Position numbers and translations under genes: made by a program. This document shows, in pieces, positions 8,859 to 18,240 of a DNA stretch of 64,000 nucleotides; the stretch's first letter is position 1; the number at the start of each line of letters is the position of its first letter. Under the pieces are notes generated by a model. The model searched no databases and had not been told where the DNA came from. It saw only the letters and a list, made by a program, of their open reading frames with translations. Source of the DNA: Anabaena sp. UHCC 0204. GTDB taxonomy: Bacteria; Cyanobacteriota; Cyanobacteriia; Cyanobacteriales; Nostocaceae. The stretch lies in assembly GCF_009711975.1 (NCBI RefSeq), contig NZ_VIKW01000023.1:17218-81217 (forward strand), given 5' to 3'.

Positions 8859-8861
8859 TTT

Positions 8862-9305
8862 ATGACTAATCAATTAGTTCATGTAGCTATTGCCATTCTC
8901 TATCAAGAAAATAAATTTTTAATGCAACTAAGAGATAACATTCCTAATATTATAGCTCCTGGTTGTTGGGCTTTTTTTGGAGGACATATTGAACCTGGTG
9001 AAACACCAGAAATAGCAGTTAAACGAGAAATTATGGAAGAGATTGGTTATGAGTTAACCTCTTTTACAAAATTTGGACTTTATAGCGATGAAAAAGTTGT
9101 TCGTCATGTCTTTCAAGCACCATTGTTAGTACCAGTAAATCAACTCGTACTTTCTGAGGGTTGGGATTTAGATTTGTTAACACCAGAAGATATCCATAAA
9201 GGTGAATGTTATTCTGCAAATGCAGGAGAAGTAAGACCTCTAGCAACTTTACCTAGAACAATTATGCTAGATTTTATCAAAACTAGAAGAATCATCTCTA
9301 CTTAA
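8862..9305 (+). CDS. Nudix hydrolase
   Basis: A 147-residue soluble protein with a perfect Nudix box, GX5EX7REUXEEXGU, reading G-HIEPG-E-TPEIAVK-REIMEEIGY around residues 41-63. Nudix enzymes hydrolyse nucleoside diphosphates linked to another moiety (dNTPs, NDP-sugars, ADP-ribose, NADH); the substrate cannot be read from this sequence. The flanking LYQENKFLMQLRDN and WAFFGGHIEPGE match MutT-like sanitising enzymes. It follows the lipoprotein gene by three bases. Confidence 0.88.
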   Translation: MTNQLVHVAIAILYQENKFLMQLRDNIPNIIAPGCWAFFGGHIEPGETPEIAVKREIMEEIGYELTSFTKFGLYSDEKVVRHVFQAPLLVPVNQLVLSEGWDLDLLTPEDIHKGECYSANAGEVRPLATLPRTIMLDFIKTRRIIST

Positions 9306-9362
9306 TGAAAAGCTTGAAAATGTTCAAGATATTTAGCAAAATTGAAATTATTAATAAATCCC

Positions 9363-10427
9363 ATGCAACCAGTTAACAATCTACAAAATTTACCAAAATG
9401 GCTAAATATAGGATTAGCTTTTCCTGTAATTCTTCTCAACGGATGGTTATTAATTCAATTTATTAACTATTTCCAACCATTAGTTAGCGTTATTTCTGTA
9501 GCTATTCTCTTAGCTTTTGTTTTAGATTATCCTATTAAACTTTTACAAAAACGTGGAGTACCTCGTAGTTTAGCGATTGTAGTCGTATTACTTTTATCTA
9601 TTATCCTTTTAGGGGCTGTAGGTGTTATTTTAGTACCACTAATTCTCGAACAATTGAATGAATTAGCTAATCTTCTTCCCTATTGGATTGAGTCTGGAAC
9701 TCAACAAATAGAAGCTTTACAGAATTGGGCAGCCACACAACAGCTACCAGTAAATTTAAGTGGATTAGCGGGTGAAATTTTAGGAAAAATATCCAGTCAA
9801 CTGCAATCTTTTACGGGGAAAATTCTCGGTTTTGCTTTTGATACGATTGGAAATTTAGTTAATTTACTAATAGCGATAGTTCTGACTATTTATCTAGTCT
9901 TGAATGGTGAACGGTTATGGGATGGAATTTATCTTTGGTTTCCTCCTAAAAGTGCTAAAAAAGTTAGAGAATTACTCCGGGAAGATTTTAATAACTATTT
10001 CATTGGGCAAGCTACATTAGGTGCTATTTTAGCTGTAACAATCACATTGGCATTTGTAGTTTTACGAATTCCTTTATCACTTCTTTTTGGATTGGGAATT
10101 GGTTTATTTTCTCTATTCCCATTTGGAACAGGTATTGGTATTGGTATTGTGAGTTTATTAGTATCCTTAAAAGACTTTGGTTTGGGGTTAGAAGTTGCTG
10201 CTATAGGTGTAGCTATTGACCAAATTAATTCCAATATTATTGCCCCACGTATTTTAGGAAATTTAACTGGTTTAAATCCTGTTTGGGTGGTAATTTCTTT
10301 ATTAATAGGGGCAAAATTAGGAGGTGTATTAGGTGTATTAGTTGCTATTCCTCTAGCTAGTTTTATTAAAGATATTGCTGATACTTGGCGTAATGGTGAA
10401 TTGAATAAAACCTCTATTGAGAATTGA
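9363..10427 (+). CDS. AI-2E family transporter (TqsA/PerM-like permease)
   Basis: An integral membrane protein of about 354 residues with seven or eight hydrophobic segments and the family layout: two N-terminal helices, a soluble helical insert (LILEQLNELANLLPYW...), and the conserved end QINSNIIAPRILGNLTGLNPVWV followed by GAKLGGVLGVLVAIPLA. AI-2E family proteins were named for autoinducer-2 export, but many members are Na+/H+ or unknown exporters, so no substrate is claimed. A TTG at 9342 is also in frame; the ATG at 9363 (MQPVNNLQ) is preferred. It converges with the 2OG oxygenase gene. Confidence 0.85.
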   Translation: MQPVNNLQNLPKWLNIGLAFPVILLNGWLLIQFINYFQPLVSVISVAILLAFVLDYPIKLLQKRGVPRSLAIVVVLLLSIILLGAVGVILVPLILEQLNELANLLPYWIESGTQQIEALQNWAATQQLPVNLSGLAGEILGKISSQLQSFTGKILGFAFDTIGNLVNLLIAIVLTIYLVLNGERLWDGIYLWFPPKSAKKVRELLREDFNNYFIGQATLGAILAVTITLAFVVLRIPLSLLFGLGIGLFSLFPFGTGIGIGIVSLLVSLKDFGLGLEVAAIGVAIDQINSNIIAPRILGNLTGLNPVWVVISLLIGAKLGGVLGVLVAIPLASFIKDIADTWRNGELNKTSIEN

Positions 10428-10454
10428 TAAATGTTCTCCCTTGTTTTGTAAAAG

Positions 10455-11123
10455 TTAATCAGAAATTAAACTAGGAGAAGTAATTACAAATACATCTCTA
10501 GTTCCCACACCTGAATTTTGGGGTTTTATGGGAGTGGTAAAATGGAAAAAATCATGGTCATTAACTAAAATTATTTCTCCAGGTTGGAGAATTTTATTAA
10601 ACACAGGCTTTGTTTTTTTAGCATTATATAAATGGGTTTCTCCACCTTGAATATTATCTCTCCCTACGGCAAAAATGCCAATAAAATCACTACCATCTTG
10701 GTGAATACCTTCAGGGGCAGGATTTCCTAAATTATTGGGTGAACAGGTGGTTCTAATTTGATGAACACCAATTTCTGCTTCTGGATGCAATTTACATAAA
10801 TCATAAAATGCGAAAACCAGGTTCTTAAAAATTTCCAGTTCTATGAGTGCATTATCTAATTCTGCAAACTCCCTTTTAATATTTCCTAATAAGGGATTGT
10901 ATTCTCCACTTTGTAATAAATATCCGTGTGGAAGTTTCAGCAATTCATCTCCAGAAACTATAAATCGGGATAACCTGCGGGAACGATATCTACCCTTAAT
11001 ATAAGGATCAATTGGTAAATCCTCAAAAAATGGCTGAAAACCTTTAGTATTAATGGAGTTGACTTTTCTGAGGGTAAACAGAAAAGCATATTCTAATTCC
11101 GTATAGCGTGAGATTTTTTGCAT
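10455..11123 (-). CDS. 2-oxoglutarate/Fe(II)-dependent dioxygenase
   Basis: A 222-residue protein of the PF10014 type, the family that includes bacterial free-amino-acid hydroxylases such as L-isoleucine dioxygenase. The iron triad is visible: HQD at residues 141-143 (GIHQDGSDFIGI) and a distal His in NDHDFFHFTTPI (~190-194), followed by the 2OG-binding Arg in GTRDVF. RYRSRRLSRF near residue 45 is also conserved in this group. It is monocistronic, convergent with the AI-2E gene, with about 150 bp of AT-rich leader. The substrate is unknown; hydroxylation of a free amino acid is the best guess. Confidence 0.75.
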   Translation of the reverse strand: MQKISRYTELEYAFLFTLRKVNSINTKGFQPFFEDLPIDPYIKGRYRSRRLSRFIVSGDELLKLPHGYLLQSGEYNPLLGNIKREFAELDNALIELEIFKNLVFAFYDLCKLHPEAEIGVHQIRTTCSPNNLGNPAPEGIHQDGSDFIGIFAVGRDNIQGGETHLYNAKKTKPVFNKILQPGEIILVNDHDFFHFTTPIKPQNSGVGTRDVFVITSPSLISD

Positions 11124-11272
11124 AGGATTTTTCTCCTTGCATTGGTAAATCCTGTTACCTTTTTAGATAGGTTAGGATTTTAATGTTTATTATATTCAAC
11201 TCTGAAAAAAATATCGTAAATTTGACTACAAAAATCAGCTATTTTTGATGTAAATTAGACTTTGTGCGTGGT

Positions 11273-12388
11273 TTAATTATCCTTTCGTGATTGATACACA
11301 TGAATTTGGGCGAGAGTAATCAAATCATCTAGGGGAAGATGCGGCTTAGATTCATAGTCTTGAACACCTACGTTGATAGCTAGATAAAAGGGGTATTGTT
11401 TACTTTCATTTAATTGGCTAAGAGCATTTTTTAGTCGCTCTTTGATAGTGTAACAATCAGGATCACAACCCTGCGCCAGCACTACAAATTCAGCTTCTTC
11501 CAATCGTCCTATAGTATCAGAATTCCGGCAGATGCGTTTTAGTAATCTAGCTGTGGCCAGGATAGCATCATCACCATATTCTTGACCCCAGATATCTTGA
11601 ATATTTTTGAATCCCTCTATTTCGATAAATAGGATACTAATATTGGTACGCGATCGCTTGGCTAACCGAATTTGTTGTTCAGCTAACAGAAAAAAGCCGC
11701 GGCGGTTGTGCATTCCTGTCAATTCATCTGTCAGGGAAAGAAGGCGGACTTCTGCTTCTAAAACTTTGCGTGTTTGCGTTTCTTTTTGCAAGAGAATGTT
11801 AGTAGTTTCTAGGGTTGTGGTGCGATCGCGTAATCGTCTCTCTAGTTCTGAATATGCCTGGAAATTTGCCATTGTTGCCAATGTAATATCAGCGAGGGTT
11901 TGTAGTAATCTTAATGTTTCTATGCTGGGTTCATGGTAGTTTTGCCAATAAGTACCGATAGAACCCATTGGTTTTTGACTACAAAGAGAAACCATCATCA
12001 TACTTTTGACAAAAGTAGTTTCATAAAAATTACGAATAAGTCTGTCATCACTATATACATCAGCAATCATGACAGGCTGACAATTTAGCATTACCCAACC
12101 TGCAATAGAGTGATTGAGGGGAACGCGCTGACCTTTCCAAAGGGGCGCAATAGCATTCTCCTCAGCATAGTAACAGAAGCCATGATCTAGAAGTACAAAA
12201 GTTGCGCCATCGGATTCTGTGATTTTTCGGGCTGCGACTAGGGCTATTTCCATAATTTTATTGAGGGAACGAGCCTGAAAAAGGTCTTGAGTGACTATTA
12301 ATAAATACTCCAACAAATGAGAATAATTACTATTCATACCATCAGTTGATAGATTGCAGCTTAGTGGATACTCATATTCTTGACTCAT
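11273..12388 (-). CDS. GAF domain protein with degenerate GGDEF domain
   Basis: A 371-residue cytosolic signalling protein. Residues ~30-190 form a GAF domain (ATFVLLDHGFCYYAEEN, IAGWVMLNCQPVMIADVYSD), residues ~190-215 a coiled coil, and residues ~215-370 a GGDEF domain opening with the usual LTDELTGMHNRRGF. The catalytic GG(D/E)EF motif is replaced: the site reads GRLEEAEFVVLAQ where active cyclases have RxGGDEF. It is therefore very probably not a diguanylate cyclase and may act as a GTP or c-di-GMP sensor or a dimerisation partner. Confidence 0.85.
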   Translation of the reverse strand: MSQEYEYPLSCNLSTDGMNSNYSHLLEYLLIVTQDLFQARSLNKIMEIALVAARKITESDGATFVLLDHGFCYYAEENAIAPLWKGQRVPLNHSIAGWVMLNCQPVMIADVYSDDRLIRNFYETTFVKSMMMVSLCSQKPMGSIGTYWQNYHEPSIETLRLLQTLADITLATMANFQAYSELERRLRDRTTTLETTNILLQKETQTRKVLEAEVRLLSLTDELTGMHNRRGFFLLAEQQIRLAKRSRTNISILFIEIEGFKNIQDIWGQEYGDDAILATARLLKRICRNSDTIGRLEEAEFVVLAQGCDPDCYTIKERLKNALSQLNESKQYPFYLAINVGVQDYESKPHLPLDDLITLAQIHVYQSRKDN

Positions 12389-12427
12389 AACTTTCTTTTA
12401 GTAATAATTATTTTTTCATGCAATGCG

Positions 12428-12466
12428 GAATTCCCCACCTTCAATGTAATCATAAGGTGGGGATTC
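12428..12466. repeat. Strong inverted repeat in 315-bp gap
   Basis: GAATTCCCCACCTT and AAGGTGGGGATTC form a 13-bp GC-rich stem around a 12-base loop. No U-run follows on the minus strand, where it lies upstream of the GAF gene. It resembles hairpins at ends of IS200/IS605 elements, but no transposase is recognisable beside it. The rest of 12389-12703 shows no gene. Confidence 0.5.
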
Positions 12467-12703
12467 TGATAAGATATTCATGCCTTGACCACGAACTATA
12501 CGTAAGGCTTGCTGATAGTGTAGCGTATAATTCCTACGTTGTCACATAAGTTATAGCCATATCGTATAAGACTAAACCCATTATCAATCAATAGTTTTAG
12601 AGTAATATTTGCGATCAATCCTAAAAATCAAGATACATTAAGGTAGTGTAAACTGCTGACTAAAGAAGAAATTGTTAATACTGTCTAATTCTTATCTAGA
12701 ACA

Positions 12704-13429
12704 ATGATTGATTGCCTCTATAATTATCCCCAACTATATCCGGGAATTTTACTCAAACGCTACAAGCGATTTTTTGCTGATATTCAATTAGACTCTGGAG
12801 AGCTAGTAACAGCCCATTGTCCTAATACAGGTCCCATGACGGGAGTTTCTACTATTGGTAGTGCTGTACAACTTTCTAAAAGCGATAATCCCCAGCGCAA
12901 ATTAGCTTATACCTTAGAATTAATCCAAGTCACTGATTATGCCACAACTTGGGTAGGTGTAAATACAGCTTTACCTAATCGGGTGATCAAGTTAGCTTTG
13001 GAGAAACATTTATTTCCTGAATTGGGTGAATATGAGCAGGTTAAGAGTGAAGTCGTCTATGGAAAAGATCGGAAAAGTCGGGTAGATTTTTATCTGACGG
13101 GTAGTGCTGAACAAAAGCCAATTTATTTAGAGGTAAAAAATACAACTTGGTCACAAGCAAGTTTAGCATTATTTCCCGATACAGAAACAACTAGAGGTCA
13201 AAAACATTTACGGGAATTAATGGAAGTTTTACCCACCAGTCGGTCAGTAATGCTGTATTTTATTAACCGAGGTGATTGTTTAGAGTTTGCACCAGGGGAT
13301 ACTACAGATCCTGTATATGGTCAGTTACTAAGGGAAGCAATTAAATTAGGTTTAGAAGTCTTACCATGTCGGTTTGATGTTTCTCCAGAAGGTATTCGTT
13401 ATTTGGGTTTAGCTAAACTGAAAATTTAA
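12704..13429 (+). CDS. sfsA: SfsA family DNA/RNA nuclease-like protein
   Basis: A 241-residue full-length SfsA homologue. Family blocks are visible: GILLKRYKRFFADIQL (OB-fold start), AHCPNTGPMTG, SRVDFYL, IYLEVKNTTW, then FPDTETTRGQKHLREL and VMLYFINRGDC. SfsA was named for sugar fermentation stimulation in E. coli. The D...EVK pattern (SRVDF..., YLEVKN) fits a PD-(D/E)XK nuclease fold, but its cellular role is not established. It is monocistronic, followed by a 12-bp hairpin at 13462. Confidence 0.92.
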   Translation: MIDCLYNYPQLYPGILLKRYKRFFADIQLDSGELVTAHCPNTGPMTGVSTIGSAVQLSKSDNPQRKLAYTLELIQVTDYATTWVGVNTALPNRVIKLALEKHLFPELGEYEQVKSEVVYGKDRKSRVDFYLTGSAEQKPIYLEVKNTTWSQASLALFPDTETTRGQKHLRELMEVLPTSRSVMLYFINRGDCLEFAPGDTTDPVYGQLLREAIKLGLEVLPCRFDVSPEGIRYLGLAKLKI

Positions 13430-13461
13430 ATACCTATTCACAGCGTGTAAAAAAGACAAAA

Positions 13462-13492
13462 AACCATTTTCAATAAGATGTTGAAAATGGTT
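13462..13492 (+). terminator. Hairpin after sfsA
   Basis: AACCATTTTCAA and TTGAAAATGGTT form a perfect 12-bp stem with a 7-base loop, 32 bp after the sfsA stop. There is no strong T-run after it, so termination would be weak or the element acts as an mRNA 3' stabiliser. Confidence 0.45.
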
Positions 13493-13600
13493 AAATTAAC
13501 AACACCAATTCCCAATTCATTTAAATATTAATACTTAAGATCATGAACATTATTAGGAATAATTCTTGAAAAGAGAGACAATACATTTTTAAGGATTTAA

Positions 13601-13665
13601 TGTAGGGGTAGCGCCCCCGTGCCTACCCCGGTATTTGGGGCAACCACAGGGGGTTTGCCCCTACA
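13601..13665. repeat. Interspersed palindromic repeat with TGTAGGGG ends
   Basis: A 65-bp unit begins TGTAGGGGTAGCGCCCCC and ends GGGGGTTTGCCCCTACA, so its ends are inverted repeats and its inside is GC-rich in an AT-rich gap. This is a common mobile palindrome type in Nostocales genomes. The rest of 13430-14109 is AT-rich and shows no gene; the last ~150 bp should hold the GH2 promoter. Confidence 0.65.
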
Positions 13666-14109
13666 AAATTGATTGATTTAGGGATTTTTAAAATGTTCAA
13701 TTTATTTTGCATTACTTATTCTGGTTTTTCTCTGGATGCAATTGCTTTTATTTAGTGATATTTCCAGGAGTTTGATAGCTTTCCTATTTATTTGGCTATC
13801 TCTCTTCTTTTATCCCTGAATAGTTACGTTTTTATTATTGTTTTACTTTTTATTCTCGTAATTTCCCAGTGTGGAAAGTGCGTCATTAGTAGTCAAAATT
13901 TTAGTGAATATTTTGCTATGACTGGATAAATATTTTGTTTATTTGTGTCATAATGTCACGAGTCGGAAGTCCATAAATGATATTTTGAACCTGCCAGCAC
14001 TAACGCTGAGAGAGGCTCTTTCAGTTTGCTTTCTAAATTCTTAAATTAGGTTGTTTTCAACCAATAAATACGAAAATACTTTGTTCTGTTGCTAGGGAAG
14101 ATTTTTTAG

Positions 14110-15972
14110 ATGAAATCGTTAGCTATCGAGAATTTTGACGTTAAATTCACCTCTGAAAATGATAATAAGCAGATTTTGAGTTTTAGAGATCCAGCATATC
14201 CACGTCCGCATCTGCGGCGCTCAAACTGGCAAAGTTTGGACGGACAGTGGAAATTCGCTTATGACGATGAAGGTAATTGCTCCCAACCCGGCGACCTTAG
14301 CCAATGGACTCATCATATAGAAGTTCCCTTCGCTCCTGAATCTACCAAAAGTGGGATTGGTGATCCAGAATTTCATACCAATTGTTGGTATGAGCGAGAA
14401 TTTGACACACCTGTTGGGGACGGGAGATTTCTGCTACATTTTGGGGCTGTAGATTATCGGGCGCGGGTTTGGGTAAACGGCCAATATATGGCTGAACATG
14501 AAGGCGGACATACCCCATTTACTGTTGATATTACTTCTGTTTTGAATGACACTGGTACAACTAAAGTCACAGTTTGGGCGCAAGATGATCCACACGAACT
14601 GGCGAAACCTCGTGGTAAACAAGATTGGCAATTAGAAGCCCACAGTATTTGGTATCCGCGTACCACTGGTATTTGGCAGACTGTCTGGGTTGAGCGTGTA
14701 GGGACAACTTATATAGATCACATCCGTTGGACTCCTGACGTTGAACGCTGGGAAATCGGCTGTTTTGCTTCGTTGGCTGGTCATATACCTGTTTCCGGCG
14801 TGCAAATGAAGGTGAAATTGAGCGTTGGTGGTAAGGTGTTAGCTAACGATACTTACGAAGTATTCGACGGAGAAGTGAGCCGCCGTATTGCTTTGGCTGA
14901 TCCTGGTATTGACGACTACCGCAACGAATTACTGTGGAGTCCAGAAAGACCAACTTTGATTGATGCGGAAATTCAGTTGGTGTATAACAACCAAGTGCTA
15001 GATGCAGTCAAATCCTATACGGCATTGCGGACGGTTAGTATCCAGCGCGATCGCTTTATGCTCAATGGTCGTCCCTACTATTTACGGCTAGTTCTAGACC
15101 AAGGTTACTGGCCTGATTCCCTCATGACTGCACCCGATGATGATGCTTTGCGGCGTGATGTGGAACTAGCGAAAGCAATGGGTTTTAATGGAGTTCGCAA
15201 ACACCAAAAAATTGAAGATCCCCGATTTTTATATTGGGCAGATGTTCTAGGCTTGTTAGTATGGGAAGAGATGCCCAGCGCCTATCGCTTTACCCATAAA
15301 GCTGTAGAACGCATGACCCATGAGTGGACTGAGGTAATCAACCGTGATATTAACCACCCGTGTATTGTTGCCTGGGTTCCCTTTAATGAATCCTGGGGAG
15401 TCCCGAATTTAGTTGAAACTGCGGCTCACCGCAATTACGTTTTGGCGATGTATTATTTGACCAAAACCCTTGATCCTTCTCGTCCGGTAATTGGTAATGA
15501 TGGCTGGGAAAGTACAGATACAGACATTCTCGCTATTCATGACTATGACACTCAACCCCAGCAATTGCTTCATCGCTATGGACCAGAAGTGAAGTTATCA
15601 GATTTGTTTGAGCGTAAGCGTCCTGGTGGACGTATCCTCACCTTAGACAATTATCCGCACCAGGGACAACCGATCATGCTGACAGAGTTTGGTGGCATTG
15701 CTTATGCACCTGCTACTCAGGCTCAGGCAGATAAAGCTTGGGGATATGAGCGTTGCTTCAATATTACCGAGCTAGAAATGAAGTACGCTGCCCTCCTGGA
15801 AACTGTGAATAATATCGAAATGTTCTGTGGCTTATGTTACACCCAATTTGCGGATACATTCCAAGAAGCTAACGGTTTATTGTACGGCGATCGCACTCCC
15901 AAATTTCCCATTGCAGCGATCCGTGCTGCTACTCTTTCAGGACAAGGATTATGTACTCCCACAGCTTGTTAA
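14110..15972 (+). CDS. Glycoside hydrolase family 2 (beta-galactosidase/glucuronidase-like)
   Basis: A 620-residue GH2 enzyme with the three standard parts: jelly-roll sugar-binding domain (~30-200; RSNWQSLDGQWKF, VNGQYMAEHEGGHTPF), immunoglobulin-like domain (~200-300), and a TIM barrel (~300-600). The acid/base Glu lies in PFNESWG and the nucleophile in MLTEFGGI. There is no signal peptide, so it acts in the cytosol. galT begins 17 bp after its stop, which suggests the released sugar is galactose that enters the Leloir pathway, making beta-galactosidase the favoured activity. Beta-glucuronidase or beta-mannosidase cannot be excluded from sequence alone. Confidence 0.85.
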   Translation: MKSLAIENFDVKFTSENDNKQILSFRDPAYPRPHLRRSNWQSLDGQWKFAYDDEGNCSQPGDLSQWTHHIEVPFAPESTKSGIGDPEFHTNCWYEREFDTPVGDGRFLLHFGAVDYRARVWVNGQYMAEHEGGHTPFTVDITSVLNDTGTTKVTVWAQDDPHELAKPRGKQDWQLEAHSIWYPRTTGIWQTVWVERVGTTYIDHIRWTPDVERWEIGCFASLAGHIPVSGVQMKVKLSVGGKVLANDTYEVFDGEVSRRIALADPGIDDYRNELLWSPERPTLIDAEIQLVYNNQVLDAVKSYTALRTVSIQRDRFMLNGRPYYLRLVLDQGYWPDSLMTAPDDDALRRDVELAKAMGFNGVRKHQKIEDPRFLYWADVLGLLVWEEMPSAYRFTHKAVERMTHEWTEVINRDINHPCIVAWVPFNESWGVPNLVETAAHRNYVLAMYYLTKTLDPSRPVIGNDGWESTDTDILAIHDYDTQPQQLLHRYGPEVKLSDLFERKRPGGRILTLDNYPHQGQPIMLTEFGGIAYAPATQAQADKAWGYERCFNITELEMKYAALLETVNNIEMFCGLCYTQFADTFQEANGLLYGDRTPKFPIAAIRAATLSGQGLCTPTAC

Positions 15973-15989
15973 AGCCGGATGGACGGCAA

Positions 15990-17051
15990 ATGACTTTATA
16001 TAGTCGTTGCCCCATTTCTGAAAAGATTACAGCTACTAGCCCCAGTGATGAGCCAGTGCGAGCTAATCCCCATTTACGTTGGCATCCCCTCCGGGGTGAA
16101 TGGGTAGCTTATGCGAGTCATCGTCAAGGGCGGACTTTCTTACCACCCCCAGAATATAACCCCCTTGCTCCTAGCCGCAACCCTAATTTGCCCACGGAAA
16201 TACCAGTTGGTAAATATGATGTGGCAGTATTCGAGAACCGTTTTCCCTCGATGATCACAACGGCAAAAAATCCGCCTGATTGCATTGTGGAAACTGTACC
16301 TGCAAATGGGGCTTGTGAAGTAGTGGTATTTACTCAAGATGCTAGTGCTTCGCTGTCGTCTTTGACACTGGAACACTTGGATTTAATTTTGCAAGTTTGG
16401 GGCGATCGCACGGAAGTTTTAGGTAAAAATCCCCAAATTCAATATGTGCTACCCTTTGAAAATAAAGGTGTAGAAGTTGGTGTAACTTTACACCATCCCC
16501 ATGGGCAAATTTACGCCTACCCGTTTGTTCCACCTGTGCCTGAGCGGATGTTAGAACAACAGCAGCGGTATTATCAGGAACATCAACGCGGGTTATTAGC
16601 GGACTTAATTCAAAAAGAAATTGCTGACAAGCAACGGATAATTTATGAAGATGAGGATGCGATCGCTTTCGTTCCTGTCTGTGCGCGTTACCCCTATGAA
16701 GTTTGGGTAGCACCAAAACAACCCGTTGCTACTTTCTCAGATTTAAATCTAGAACAACGTTGGGGACTTGCTAAAGCTTTAAAAACCGTCACTCTCAAAT
16801 ATGATGGTTTGTGGAATCGTCCTTTCCCTTATTTAATGGCTTGGTTTCAAGCACCAACGGATGGTTTAAGACATCCAGAGGCACATTTACACGCCCAGTT
16901 TTATCCACCATACCGCACGAGCGATCGCTTGAAGTATTTGGCAGGAACAGAACTTGCGGCGGGGATGTTTGCTAATGATGCGTTACCAGAGGAGAAAGCG
17001 AAGGAATTGCAAGCAGTGAGTGTCAATCTCAGAATGCCAGTTTCTGCATAA
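15990..17051 (+). CDS. galT: Galactose-1-phosphate uridylyltransferase
   Basis: A 353-residue HIT-superfamily enzyme exchanging UMP between UDP-glucose and galactose-1-phosphate. Family blocks are RWHPLRGEWVAYASHRQGRT, VFENRFPSM and the active-site LHHPHGQIYAYPF, whose HPH carries the uridylylated His; the later HAQFYPP holds the other His. The open frame extends back to an ATG at 15951 inside the GH2 gene; the ATG at 15990 (MTLYSRCPI) lies just after the GH2 stop and fits the family N-terminus. It forms an operon with the GH2 gene; the matching galactokinase is 15 kb away at 32358. Confidence 0.9.
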   Translation: MTLYSRCPISEKITATSPSDEPVRANPHLRWHPLRGEWVAYASHRQGRTFLPPPEYNPLAPSRNPNLPTEIPVGKYDVAVFENRFPSMITTAKNPPDCIVETVPANGACEVVVFTQDASASLSSLTLEHLDLILQVWGDRTEVLGKNPQIQYVLPFENKGVEVGVTLHHPHGQIYAYPFVPPVPERMLEQQQRYYQEHQRGLLADLIQKEIADKQRIIYEDEDAIAFVPVCARYPYEVWVAPKQPVATFSDLNLEQRWGLAKALKTVTLKYDGLWNRPFPYLMAWFQAPTDGLRHPEAHLHAQFYPPYRTSDRLKYLAGTELAAGMFANDALPEEKAKELQAVSVNLRMPVSA

Positions 17052-17073
17052 AGGAAAACAGGTAAATTGAAAA

Positions 17074-17112
17074 AGGCGCACTTCATAACGAATGCGCCTC
17101 ACTTTGTTTTTA
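17074..17112 (+). terminator. Rho-independent terminator of the GH2-galT operon
   Basis: AGGCGCA and TGCGCCT pair around CTTCATAACGAA, and the 3' side is followed by CACTTTGTTTTTATT. It is located 22 bp after galT. Confidence 0.7.
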
Positions 17113-17234
17113 TTAGACACCTGGTGGAAAAATGTAGAGACATAGTATGGAACGTTTCTACAAAAGTTGTGGATAACGTATATTTAATTTCTATCAGATG
17201 TCTATTAGACATCTGGTGGAAAAAAATGTAGAGA
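17111..17234. repeat. Two direct copies of an interspersed repeat
   Basis: TATTAGACACCTGGTGGAAA at 17111 and TATTAGACATCTGGTGGAAA at 17203 are near-identical and both continue into AATGTAGAGA. The first copy is followed by a palindrome (TGTAGAGACATA / AACGTTTCTACA). Both lie between galT and the CHAT remnant. Confidence 0.6.
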
Positions 17235-17325
17235 TGTTCCATTTCACGTACAGAGTCTCGTTGAACGAACAGAAGTTAGAAGAGTGGAAATGCTTCCCTT
17301 GATTTTTGAGCAATAACAGACTCAT

Positions 17326-17790
17326 TTAGCCTACTTTTGTGACTTTCTCTAATTCACTTTCTGCTCTTTCATAAGTATCTCTTGTACGAGTAACTTGTAA
17401 AATCCATTTTCCAGTTTGGGGATTTTTGCCGATAATTACACTAGAAGGTTCATCAGGCCAATCGTCCTTTAATTTTACGCGATCGCCTATTTTAAATCTA
17501 CTACTTGGTTTCTCACCACCTCTATTATCTTTAATTACAGAGGATCTAGCTTTTTTTACTAAGTCGTTTAAATTAATTGAGTTTTTTTCTTCCCATGCTT
17601 TCAAATCAATTTCTTTAAAATTAACTTCTCCTGTTGGTTTTATCACCCATATATAAAGATTATTTTCAGCTACACTTGGATGATTAATTAAAGAATATTC
17701 AACAATAGTTGCTTGTTGTTGTTTGGCAATCTTTTTTATCTAAATCACTTTGATTAGGTAAGTTGTTAATTATCGAATTAAGTTTATAGC
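17326..17790 (-). pseudogene. CHAT-domain protein remnant, frameshifted and chimeric
   Basis: The annotatable frame (106 codons, 17326-17646) starts at a GTG that is really an internal Val. Reading upstream, the same frame gives KIAKQQQATIVEYSLI and then NNLYIWVIKPTGEVNFKEID, which is the typical entry into the CHAT (caspase-like) domain of cyanobacterial TPR-CHAT proteins. A stop and an A-run at ~17732-17738 break the frame further upstream, where LNSIINNLPNQSDLDK continues in another frame. After about 75 residues the CHAT similarity stops and an unrelated basic tail follows (RFKIGDRVKLKDDWPDEP). The caspase-like catalytic His/Cys are absent, so it is a dead fragment joined to something else. 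Confidence 0.65.
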
Positions 17791-18240
17791 GTTTCCCAGT
17801 CTAATGAAGTACAAAATTATCTGTGTTTATCTGCATCCATCTGCGGTTAATTCTTTCTTTCTGTACCTCACTTGAATGGGAATTGCTATAATAAAGTTGC
17901 GGTAATACTCAAAGGTAAAGGTAATAGAATTGTAATAATGAGAGTTACTAGAGATAGTTGAGATTTGTTAATGTTCATGGATTTAGGTTAATGTATGAGG
18001 GTAATTTTCTTCAGATTTTAAAATTTGGCATAAAATTTGTAATTCTTGTTGAAAATTATCATATCTGAAACAGCTACAGAGTTTATACGATTTAATTCGT
18101 ATAAGTTTAGTATAATTTTACCAGACAAGATACTCTCACCACAAGACTGAATAGGAAAAATTTATATCTTTGCTTTTTGTGCGTCTTTGTGCAAAATACA
18201 ATATAATGGTTGTATGAAATTCATTAGTGATGGCATAATT
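17791..18240. other. Gap without recognisable gene
   Basis: AT-rich sequence between the CHAT remnant and the DUF29 gene. It contains ATCTGTGTTTATCTGCATCC, a phrase seen in similar form near 34640-34680, so short interspersed sequence is present. No reading frame or RNA structure could be supported. Confidence 0.4.
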
